NCBI RefSeq assembly: GCF_049243985.1
Contig: NC_135377.1
Span: forward strand, 33,061,255-33,125,254
Length of the DNA stretch: 64,000 nucleotides
Direction: 5' to 3'
DNA from: Paroedura picta
Taxonomy: Eukaryota; Chordata; Lepidosauria; Squamata; Gekkonidae
Shown: positions 34,301 through 46,300 of the stretch, one piece after another
How positions within the stretch are numbered: the first letter of the stretch is position 1
Layout of the letters: each line of letters opens with the position of its first letter
Notes under the pieces: generated by a model
The model's input: only the letters and a program-made list of their open reading frames with translations
The model's database searches: none
What the model was told of the DNA's origin: nothing
Made by a program: the position numbers and the translations under genes

Positions 34301-37300
34301 AACCATGCAGGACTTCACTCCAGGTTGACATTTCACAAGGAAGGGGAGATAAGGAGGAAAAGCCTTAGGCAGCACATATTACATGACAGCATGATCCTTT
34401 GAGATGAGACAGATGAAGTACTGGTTTCTCAACTCCCTGCAAGCATCACCAGAGGAACGATTTGTGATGTTAGTTAAGGATAAAACAAAACAGTTCCTAC
34501 CCATTAAAGTAAAAATCATGTATTGAATCTGACTCCAGAGATGGTGCAGAATGATAAGAAAAGCCAAAATTGATATGCAGAATGCTAACCCCTGTGAGAA
34601 AATAACAAGAAGAATACTTCACTAACAGCACTGCTGAAATCAGTGAAGAAAACATTCAATTTTAAAAGACCCTCCCCCACTTATCTTTTCTGAACCATTT
34701 TTGGATAGTTGTGATGAAAACACCCAGAAGTGAAATACATATAAACTGGATTTTTATTTTTTTTTCCAGATAAGTCCTGGTGAGAAATGCGTGCAAATCC
34801 CAGTGATCCACTTACTAGAAACCTTAATGCACATGTAAACCTGCTGCATTCCCTTTACTGTTCCGCACTGAGCCTGTCTACCAGCATTTATAACTTTAAA
34901 CCGCTTGGTGCTTCCCACAAAGAATATGAAGAATTGTAGATTTGTGAGGGTACTGAGACTACAAATGCCTTCTGCTAATAATAGGACGCCTGCATCTGCA
35001 ATAAAAAATTTCAACCACCTTTTCTTTCTTCCAGACAGCTTTATCTTCATTTTAGACATTCCTTCTCTCCCAGGGTGCTTCATTAATCTTAAACTATGGA
35101 CACTTTACTGCTGCTTTTATTCCTGAGCATTGATCTATGCAAGCTTCTCACAAAACAATTATTTTAACACATTCATCCTTAGTGCATGCATGTAAAAAAT
35201 CCACAGAAATCACTACAATGTACTTTTATGTAGGACATTTAGAATGGCTAATGACATAACACAGATGGAGAAAAAAATATTTGAATCGTTTAGATACTAC
35301 AAGCCTCAAAAATTTCACACATGCAAAGGTGAGATTACGTTTATTAGATAAAGTGTTTGCATGCGGCCATGGGTATTTTAAAAATTAGTTTGGTAAGAAC
35401 TAGATATATTTTAAAGGGGGAACTTTTAAAATATGATAATGGATGCAGTCCTCATGATGCAATGCAGCTTTCACGGATTGGAATTATTTCAAGATATCAT
35501 CAATGTCAAAACCTTATTAAGTCAGCCTCCATCTTTGTAGTCTTATTGACTTTGAAATAGTGGTAGTATAAGACAAATCTGAGGTCATATTATGCTGTCT
35601 GAATTGAATTGACCTATTTTCTGACCTCAGTACAAACACTACTGGGGGTAAATGCTAGGTATGTTATTTGCAGTGCAAAATTAATAGAAAACATGCCATG
35701 CTTTTCTTGAAATGCTGTCAGAAATAAAAGGAAAAAAAATTAACTGACAAGGATTCTCACCCCTTATGTGGAACATCCACATAAGGGGTGAGAATCCTTG
35801 TTCTCTGCCCCTCCCTCCTCCCCTCCACCCCCACTCCCTGTCCTTACCTGCTGGTGGGCTCCTGGGCTTGCTCCACCCCGTCAGTCTCCTGAGGCTTCCC
35901 ACGCTCTCCAGAAGGTGGGAGCAGCCTTGGAAGCCCAATGGAGGCACCCCCACAAGTCTCTAGAGGGTGGGAGCGGCCTCAGAAGGCCATAGGAGGCAGC
36001 ACCAGCCCAGTGAGCTCCAGCACTGAGGCATGCCTGCTGCTGCTGCCCCCGCCAATCTTCTGCTCTCCAGAGGGTGTAAGAGGCCTTAGACGGTCAGCGA
36101 AGGCAGCACCAACCAAGCACCAACCAAGCGAGCCCGAGTGCTGAAGTGCACCTGCTGCCACTGCCCTCACCAGTCTTTTGAGGCTGCTCCTGCTCTGTGG
36201 AGGGCAGGCGTGGCCTTGGGAGACTGGTAGCGGCTGCAATGCCAGAGCTATGAGAGCACCTCACTGCTCTGGTGCCACCGCCGCCGCTGCAGTCCATCTA
36301 GTGGTATGCTCCCTAAGGTGGGATGATGGACATCATGTCCATCTACATTTCTGTTTGAGGGAGCACGCCAGTAGATGTTCCACATCATTAATCCTACTAT
36401 GGTTCTGTGTAGACACCAAATAGGACAATTTTGGATTCATATGAACCAAGAGAAAGCTGCAGGTACAGAACTTGCACAAAGATAAAGGGTTAGATCCAAC
36501 CAGTTTTTCCGCTGGTAAAAAAGAGGGGAGTATCCTTTGATCACCTAATGTTATGTTGGGGATTATTTGACCAGCATGGACAAAAACTAAATAGGATGAA
36601 AGGAGGACAAAAACTAGTTGAACCCGGCCCACAGTCTTGGCTAAATTACATTCAAAGATAGACAGAACTGTATTTAGCTATTCTATTATCTACATGCATC
36701 GTATTAAATAAATGAGACATGCTCTAGCTGACCTTGTGTATGAACAACTCAGGACAGTTTCTAAGGTTTTATTGGCATGAATCAGGATTCAAAGAATTAC
36801 TTGAGGTAAGTTCAAGAGCTTCTGTTTTTTTACATTCTTTGTTTTAAGAGCAACTTATGCCACACCACAAACTGCTTCTCCTGCATTTCAAATATTTCTG
36901 AACAGCATATTGGAAGGTGAGGGAGACTACTGCTTGAGAAATCATAAACTCTGCGCACACATAACATGACATCTGAGTTTTGGCCATACACCTTACGGGT
37001 CTTAACCATTTTGCTAGTTTTACTTTAGAGCACTTATATGTACTGCAGTTTTGTTGTGATTGCCAAACAGGGGTTCTGAAGCCCTTTGAAATGATTTCTG
37101 AAGGTGTGACTTGCGTGTGATGCTGATCCACGTGTACATCAACTCATTCCAAAGTGATCAGGTAAATTGTAAAATCAGTACAAACACAAAATATCAGCTC
37201 GTTGCCATCACTGACACCATCATAAGACCATCAAATGAAGGAATAAAATAAATAGCATACAATAATTTACAATTTTGTATGTACCTACATTTGAGAATGT

Positions 37301-40300
37301 GGCTTACATTTTTTTTTACAAAAATCAAATGATTACTTTTTGAAATGTCAGTGATTTTCCCCTTTATATTGACATGTATCAGAGATATGAATGCACTTAT
37401 GTATTTTGTTTTGTAATTACCACTTTTCAATATACCCTGAAACTATATACTAACCTGTGAAGTAGCTGTGGGTGTATTTGCTTCCTTACCACTCACAGCA
37501 GGACTCCCATTTGCTGTAGCTGTCTCTGTCTTCTTTACATTCACCTCTACAGGAACAGAAGGCCCTACCTGCCTGTTTTCGGCCACTGGGACTGTATCTG
37601 AATTGCTTGTTTCATTCACTGGGACTGCATTTGAATTGTTGGTTTGCCGTGGCTGAACCTTATACCAGCTAGGATAAAACAAAGGATTGATTGGGTCTCC
37701 ACTTGATTGCATGTCAGCTTCTGGTTCGGCAGACTGCTGAGTAGGAATCAGCACAACTTCACCCTTAATTGAACATATTAAAAAAAGAAAAGAAAAACAA
37801 CGCTTGGAGAGACAGTCTCTGACACAAAACGGGGCCTTTTTGGATATCTAGCCAAAGGTTTCTCTGGAGGAACCAAGAAGACCATTGACATTGTCTTTGG
37901 ATTTGCCATATTGGCTTTGCTTGGTGGCAGCAACTGAGGAACACTTTGAAGGACAATAATAAATAATCAGGCCAGCAGAGAAATATGTCATCATCATATC
38001 TCCACATCTGTACATTGCTTGACCAAGCTTCTTAGCTGCAACAGAATGCTGTCAGGGTTAGACTTTGAGACAGAAATCCGGCACCCTGTTTACTAGCTTA
38101 GCAAGCCCTCCCCCAGGCAAAATATAGCTTTGCATTTGGAGAATACATTACCATCTAAAACCCCCAGGGGTGGCCAAACGGTGGCTCTCCAGATGTCCAT
38201 GGACTACAATTCCCATGAGCCCCTGCCAGTGCACTGTGAGGGACTCATGGGAATTGTAGTCCATTGACATCTGGAGAGCCACTGTTTGGCCACCCCTGGT
38301 AGAATCTAAAATTACCTACTTGTCCCTCAGGTTTGGAATGTATGTAATGTCTGATTGCACAGAGATTACATACATTCCAACGAATGTACACAGATAAGGA
38401 CAGGAACTTGCTGCTCTAAATCCTTTATCCCTCACAATTTCATTCTACCCTTCATTCTTATAAAATGGACACAAATTTGTGACTGGTTTAATGCCAAAGT
38501 ACATATTGTGATTGGTGACTTGTGATTTTAAATTAAGGTTTTCCTCAATAATATGTCAAGTGGGGACAATTTAAAACTCAGATGAGGGATATTGATGGGT
38601 CTGTCCCCCTACCAGCTGATACTGCACCTAGAACCTTTCTCTCAGGTGTTGTTTTTCTCCTGCCCAGGTGGGATCTTGTCTGCTATCAGGATCTGGCTGA
38701 GGGGGGGGGGAGAGACTTGTCCACTTTCACATCTCAGCATATTTACTTCAATTTCAGTTTAATCTGTAAATTAAAAAAAAGACACCAAGCCTTTTCTACC
38801 TTGTGATCAATAGCTGACTAGGACACAGGGATACAGCTAACACCAAGTAATTACTTGATTAGATGTGGTGGTGGCAGCATTTGTTGCTGGAGGTGGTAGT
38901 GATGGGGCTGAATTCATCTGAGGTACAGCTGGCGCGTCCTTTGGTGGAGTATCCAGTTGGGGCTTCTGAGATGGCAGTTCAGATACTTCATCCTCCCCAC
39001 CAGATGATTCTGTGTGGGCTTCATCAAATTCTTCACCTTCAACCACATCCTCTTCCTCATCCTCTTCTTCCTCTAATGGAACACAGAGATGAAGCACAAT
39101 GCTGGTTTCCATTACAATAAAATGTGTAAATGCTTTGTAAACTGAGGGTTCATTCTGAGCTATTATTCTCCTTTATATGAGCAATTCTGGCATAGCCTCA
39201 TTAAAGGAAAACAGTGTCAGAAAGTCAACAACACAACATAGTTTTCTGTGAAGTCTCTGCCATAGAGAAAAAATCCAAGAAAGAGGAAATCAGTGCAGTG
39301 TTTGGAGGGGTAATGTTAGAGGAGCCCTCCTTGTCCAAAAATTAAATCAAATATGTCATCTGGAGAACAAATTCAGTTTTCAATATGCATGCATTTTGTC
39401 TATCAAATAATCAAGAACACTAAAACTAAACACACACACACTAATGTAGAATAAAGACAGATGTACTCTATTATCCTGAGAAGAGTTACACCCTTCTGAA
39501 GCCATGTGCTTCAATGGGCGTAGAAGGCAATTGCTTGAAATAGCCCTCTAAATGTGACTGGCTTGGTCCAGGCTAGAAATTCTGTTTGTGGTGGTCACTT
39601 GTTCCCAAGGATTCCAAGGAAATCTTTGCATCCATGGAAATATTAGCCTGGAACCAAGCCCTTTGCTCCCAGAATGCATGAGTATGCCATGACCATTTCT
39701 GTATTACCCTCACTTTGGATTTTGATTGGATGCTATGAAGTGTCATTTGCTTTCTGCATTTGGGCTTTCCTCCCATCCTTTCCCAGGCTGAAATTCACCA
39801 TATGTTTTCTGCACTGAGAGTCAGAAGCAGGCAGCCTCCCCTGATGCTTTGCTCCCTTCCTGTTTTCCAAAAAGGTTTTTTTTTTTTGCAAAATGATGCC
39901 TGCTTGCCTCTTTCTTTTCTTTGTGACTCTTCATTGCACCATTCTCTACCCTCCCATGAGAAAGGTGCCCAAGCACTCCCTCTTCCACCTGCTCTACATC
40001 TTTCTCCTCCCCCACAAGCCTTTTCAGCAGCATTGCCTAATTTACAGATGGTTTGAAAAAATGGTGCCTTCTTGCACCTTTCTTTAAATTGCACCCTTTC
40101 ATTCCAGCATTCTGTGTCCTCAATCACTCCTCTCCCCTTTTCCCTCTCCCCATGCCAAGAGGCAGGTGCTGAGGGAGGGTGGTGAGCTTTCCCATGCCTC
40201 AGCACTATGGGTCTCTGCCGAAGTCCCTGCACACTGGAGCCTGCCACAACGGCAGCTGCAGGAGCCCCCTTTCTGTTCTGCAATCAGTCCTGCTGCTTCC

Positions 40301-43300
40301 CTGCCAAAGAGGGCTGGCTGTACGGGGGCTGTTTCTGTCTGGCTGAATCCACTCAGGAGTACACTATCATGTCCCCAGCAGTTGCCTCCTGCCGCTTTCT
40401 CTGCTTCTACGTATTAAAACAGGTTTTGTGCATTACAGTGCAGCGGTGTTGTAATGCAATAGCCTAGTTGTTGTTTTAAAATAACATCCAGTATCTCTGG
40501 GGAGGAGAGGGGAGCTGATTGAGGATACAGAATGCTGGAATGAAAGAGTTCAATTTAAAGAAAGGTGCAAGCAGGCACCATTTTTTCAATCCACCTGTGA
40601 ATCAGATGATGGTCCCAAGAAGGCTTTCTTTGAGGGGGGGGGCAGATGAAAGTGGGAAGCTTTTGGGTACCTTTCCCACAGGTGTGGGAAGGAGGATGGC
40701 AACAGGGAAAGGGGCATGCCCAAACAACTCAAAATGGTGGGCACCGGGAAAAAGATGCATGCATTTCCACATTGAGCATCTCTGAATTAGATTCTGCCTT
40801 AACTGATGAAATCACTGAAACTGGGAATTTCCAAAATGCATGAGTCAGACATCAATTCAGGTCTGTGTCTGGAGAGGCAGATTTTAATGCAGAAACGTAC
40901 AGAAAAGTCGGCCCTTTAAGAAGGCAAATCCAAATGACTAAACGCCTTTCAAATACTCCTTCCTGTTTCAAGTTGTTTGAGAATAGTATTGACTATACCA
41001 TTCTAAGCAGACTTTGTTAAGGAGAAGTCAATAGTCTTACAAGGGTGCAACTCTGCTTTGAATGACACGACAGGGGCAATACATTTCATAGAAATAGCTG
41101 ACTGAACTCTTGGTTGTACATAATAGGAACTATGAAGGGAAGAAGGAACGTATGGACCAAAATCCTAGTCCCCATGAAAGAACTAAAAGTTCTCAATAAC
41201 TTAATGGCGTCAGGAGGTCTCCAATAGAGCTGCAACATACCTTGTTAAATAAAGGTATCTTAAACAACAGCGTGTTTTCTTGACAATAGTGGTGTAAAAT
41301 ACATGGTATTATTTATTATTATATATGTTTTAATACAATAAAATCAGAGTCCAGTGACACCTTTAAGACCAACAAAGATTTATTCAAGGTGTGAGCTTTT
41401 GAGTGCAAGTCCGAGAAAGAGTGCTTGCACTCGAAAGCTCATGCCCTGAATAAATCTTAGTTGGTCTTAAAGGTGCCACTGGACTCTGATTTTATTGTGC
41501 TGCTTCTGACCAACATGGCTACATATTTGAACATGTTTTAATAGAAACCCAGAATTATTGGTAGAGTAGGTCTGGTGGAAGTTAAGCTTTTCTATCTGGG
41601 TAACTATATGCTATCAATCCCTGTTCCCTTTCCATGATAATGTAGGTGCTTTTATTCAGGGAAGTGTTCTCCCATGCAATGCTGTTGCTAAGAGCTGTTG
41701 TGCTTCTGCCTAGTCATACAAGCAGGTCAAACAGGTTAATAACTCTGGTGGGGTACAGGATGTTTGACTCTCAAAAATGGCTGTGCACATCCTGAGGGCT
41801 AAGGCATCAGATTTGATTAAAGAAGAAAAGTATTTAAAGCATACTGTGTTAGTCTTCATGCAGGTTTACTTTTGATTATGAGACGTGTCACATTTTTGGA
41901 ATGTCAAAAAGGTCTCTTCACCATATTCCTGACAGGCTGTCTTCCCACAAAGGATGTACTTCCGTAATTAAAAGAAACCAACTTGATTTTTTTTAAAAAA
42001 AAGAAAGAAGAGAAAGCACGTACCTCTGTAAAAATCAATTTCTCGTATTATCTTTTCTTCTCTGTTGAGGTTGACTGTGAAGTGGCTCATGTTTTCATAG
42101 CCAGCCTCTATTTTTTCCATCTGAAATGCTTTAGAGGCTTCAGTAATTCTAAAATAGAAGCAAAGTGTCGTTCGCCTTAGAGACTGCAAAGGAATGGTTT
42201 GAAAACTGGGAGCTCGTGATAAATGTGGAAAACATGCATATTGTCTTGAAAGGGAAGGACTTACTTTTGTAGCAATGTTTTGGCATTCTGTGAAAAACAA
42301 AACAAAACCAGTGGGATTAATAACTCCTTAAACTGTTAATCCCATCAACCCCCAAGCATTTAGACTGTGAGTAAATGCTTACTGACTGCTAGCCTATGTT
42401 CAGACTGACAGTGACTGTGAAAGCAGGGACCCTTCCAGGGAGGGCCACACCTTTTCTCCCATAAGGTATGTTTCTTTGTGGGTTCTCCTGGACAGTTTTA
42501 TGTATGCTCTCACACAGCCATGCCACTGGGGGAATAAACTGGTACACCCTGAACATCTACCCCAGTTCAGAAAGCACCTTCATTTTGTTCTTCAGGCTAA
42601 GCAGTAGCAGGCTACTATCATTCTCTGTTTTCCTACAACTGTGTATATTGCCACTGTTGCCCTGTCAAGTTTAGCCTGGAGAGGAGATGACTGAGAGGGG
42701 ATTTGATAACCACCTTCAAGTATTTAAAAGGCTGCCATATCGAGGATGGAGCAGAGTTGTTCTCTCTTACCCTGGAGGGACAGACCAGAACCAGATGAAA
42801 TTAATTCAAAAGAAATTCTGTCTAATGATCTGGAAGAAATTCCCAACAGTTAGAACTGCTTATCAGTGGAACAGGCTTCCTCGGGTGGTAGTGGGTTCTC
42901 CATCTTTGGAGATTTTTAAACAGAGGCTGGATAGCTATCTGACAGAGAGGCTGCTTCTGTGAAGGCTCAAGGGGGTGGCAGGTTACAGTGGATGAGCGAA
43001 AGGGTTGTGAATGTCCTGCATAGTGCATGAGGTCCCTTCCAATTCTATTATTCTATGATTCTAAGAAATGAGTGAGCTCCTCATCTCTTATAAGCTGCAG
43101 GAGATTTTATAAAGGAACAGAACAGTTACATTTTTCAAATTGGAAAACTCCAAAAATAATTAAATTGTATTGACAGACTCAATTTCCCTGGTTTCCTAGA
43201 CTTGAAAGTATTTAACGTAATGGTCAACCCAGCCCTGACTCTGTCTATGAGATCTATGAATAGAATGGTGTAGGTGGATTTCCCAGCTCAAAACTGCAAA

Positions 43301-46300
43301 CATAAGGAACTCTGCAGTGTAGTGGCATCTCTTTGCAAAGCTGTCATGTTCTGAAAAGGGGGGGGGATCCATTATGCTCTGATGTAGAAGATGTGACTTT
43401 TTAAATAAGAGATATCTGACCTCACCTTATGCTTTAGGCCCCAACTCCATTGTGTGGGGGCAAAAATAAGTTTGAAAAACTAAATTAGATACTGTATGAA
43501 GATTCCTATTAAAATCTGAATTAAACATATGCAGAAATTAGATTCATCTGCCTATTGACCATATGAAAGCATGTCACAATGGCAAAAATGTGATATAAGA
43601 CAATCCAGGGATTTTTTCAACATATTCCTTGCTTCATATTATGTTTAGCAAAAGCTCCTGTCTTCTGGACACTTGTGTGCATGCACAACATGATAGAAAA
43701 CTGTTTGGTAAAGTATAATTTGTATTCATCTTTGTCTTCTCTCTTAACCAGTCTACTAGCCTGGAGACCATTGAACATAACTTAGTTGATTAGCAAGTCA
43801 ACTGCTTGATACTTGCGATAGCAACAGACAGTACCTGAACAAAACATTTGCAGAATCAATGGATGAAAAATTCCCAAGCATAGACATGCAGATACCCCTG
43901 ATGGCCATTACTGAGTAGAGTGATAGTAATACTAAAATAATACTTTCCAGGCAATGACAAGAGGAGCTACTGAGAATATGTAAATGAAGAAACAAAAAGA
44001 GCAATTTTGAATTTGCAAGACTGAATTTTCTACTTGTTTTTGGAGTCTCTCTAACATACCTGTAAAAATACAGCCATCTCTGGTTCTTCCATGAACTGGA
44101 TGCCTGATTCCACAAGTTTGGATACGGCCTCCAAATGGTCTGCATACTTTTTAATCAGAGACCGGACATGTTCCAGTTTCTCCTCTTGACTCCGAGTAAT
44201 TACTTGCGTCATCTCACTTTTTCTTTCTTCTAATATGGCGTACAAATAATCAAATTTTTCACACAATTGCTCCTTCTGCCTTTTGCAGCATTCCTATAAA
44301 ATATGTTAAAGCTTACACTGTCAGCATTTTTTAATATCCAGAAATTCTGGGAATTGCTTTCATCAAATCTCCCCTCCCTGAATTAAAGGCCCCCAAGGCT
44401 TCTGCAGTTCTTTAAATTAAATCTGTTGGATTTCAAGCAGGTTCTGTGAAGAGGCATCTCATCAGTTTTCTAAGTAAATAACATGTTTCACAGCTGTTGG
44501 ATTACTGTAGGGATATTCTAGCATTCCGTTCTATTCTAAGGATAAAGGGATACAATTGTGCTATAATGTGCATTCCTGATCCAAACTTGCCTTAGAAAAT
44601 GCTCCCAACATTAAAATTATTATAATGGCTGTGACAAATATCTTGAAAGCTGGAGATAGGGCACTGAAAGTTAATTATACAGCACAGTTTAATTACGAAG
44701 CACATCCAAAACTATGAAGCACAGCGGCTTTTAAAGTATTTTTCTCTCTAGATAGACTTTTGTACCTATGATTATTCTTGGTCATATCACACGCATTTGC
44801 ATTTGTTGGAAATGGGGTTTCTTTCTTAAAAGAAACTGAAAACTCAAAAATCTTGTGCCAGTCATAGGAGCTTAATATAGCTGAGCAGGATCTGCCTTTG
44901 AATTTGAAACCAGAAGTAAATAACCAGACTTGCTCTTTTAGGAGCTGTGCCTTGTTCAAAGTTTTCAGTGAGCTAATTTAAGCTAGGTCAGAAAATAGTC
45001 TGCAATGCATCAATAAACGGGGCTGTAAACCTGGTCGCGCAGGCTGTTCAAATCCCATTGAATCCAACTGTGCAAAGCATTGCAGCCCACGTCCCTTATG
45101 AGAATAAAGAGCAGGTTATATCTCTCTCCAGGTAGTTCTCTTCACTTGGTAAATTTCAAGGTCAAACTGATGGCCAACTGAGATGATGATCATGTGAAAT
45201 GAATAACTATAATTTGGAAGATTCTTCTTATGTAAACATTATGAAGGCTGTTTTCCATAATCTCTTGGATTATTTATGGATGCAAAGCCTATTAAAATGC
45301 AATGAAGGTGGTGGTGGTGGGGGAACTATGAACATCTCCCTTGCTCAAATCTGACAATATGGAAACTGGAGAAGGGGCGGGGGAGTAGTTATTGGATGTG
45401 AGTCAGTGTTGGAAATCTTAGACTTTGGTCTTAGAAATTGCTTCTCTTTCTTAATTTATCATTTTCTATACACTTCTGACATCTTGTTGGTGTTTGACTC
45501 AGTTAAAACTTGAATCCTAAGGAGGCTCTGCTTTTGTTTGATTCTATGTATCTCAGTTGGCTTACTTAAAAGGCTCATTGGTGCCTGCAAACTCCTGATA
45601 GTATCCAATTTCATCCTTGCAAAGCAATGCCTTCCTGACAACAAAGTTTTGACTTTTAACTGCTTTTTTTCTTTTCTCCCAGTACTTAGTTCGGGGTTTT
45701 AAAATATTTTGGACCTTGTTTGATATACTATTTCCTGTCCCTTCCTTTGGTTACATAAGGAACCGTAATGGATTTCTCTGCCAATTAGAATAACCAAGTG
45801 TTGAATTTAAACGGCCTTTATCCCAGCATCTGGAGGCTCTCCATCATCTATCACGTGATATTGCAACTGTTGCCTCAGGTATCTGTTTTCCCCCTCACAA
45901 TCAAAAAATCCTTTATTGGCATATAAAACTAACACAATAAAATTAGGATAAAAAGATGTAAAGGTTCAAATTGAATAAAATGACAGAATGAAAACAAAGA
46001 ATCAGTTTGGTGTAGTGGTTGGGAGTATGGACTTCTAATCTGGCATGCTGCGTTTGATTCCGCACTCCCCCACATGCAACCAGCTGGGTGACCTTGGGCT
46101 CGCCATGGCACTGACAAAGCTGTTCTGACCGAGCAGTGATATCAGGGCTCTCTCGGCCTCAACCACCTCACAGGATGTCTGTTGTGGGGAAAGGAAAGGG
46201 AAGGTGATTGTAGGCTGCTTTGAGCCTCCTTCGGGTAGAGAAAAGCGGCATATAAGAACTAACTCTTCTTCTTCAACTTCTTCAAAATAATAAATATGTG

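Noticed and set aside
46001-46090. tRNA gene (A and B boxes present)
   Set aside because: It belongs to a full SINE with a non-tRNA body and tail, and the cloverleaf is not maintained.
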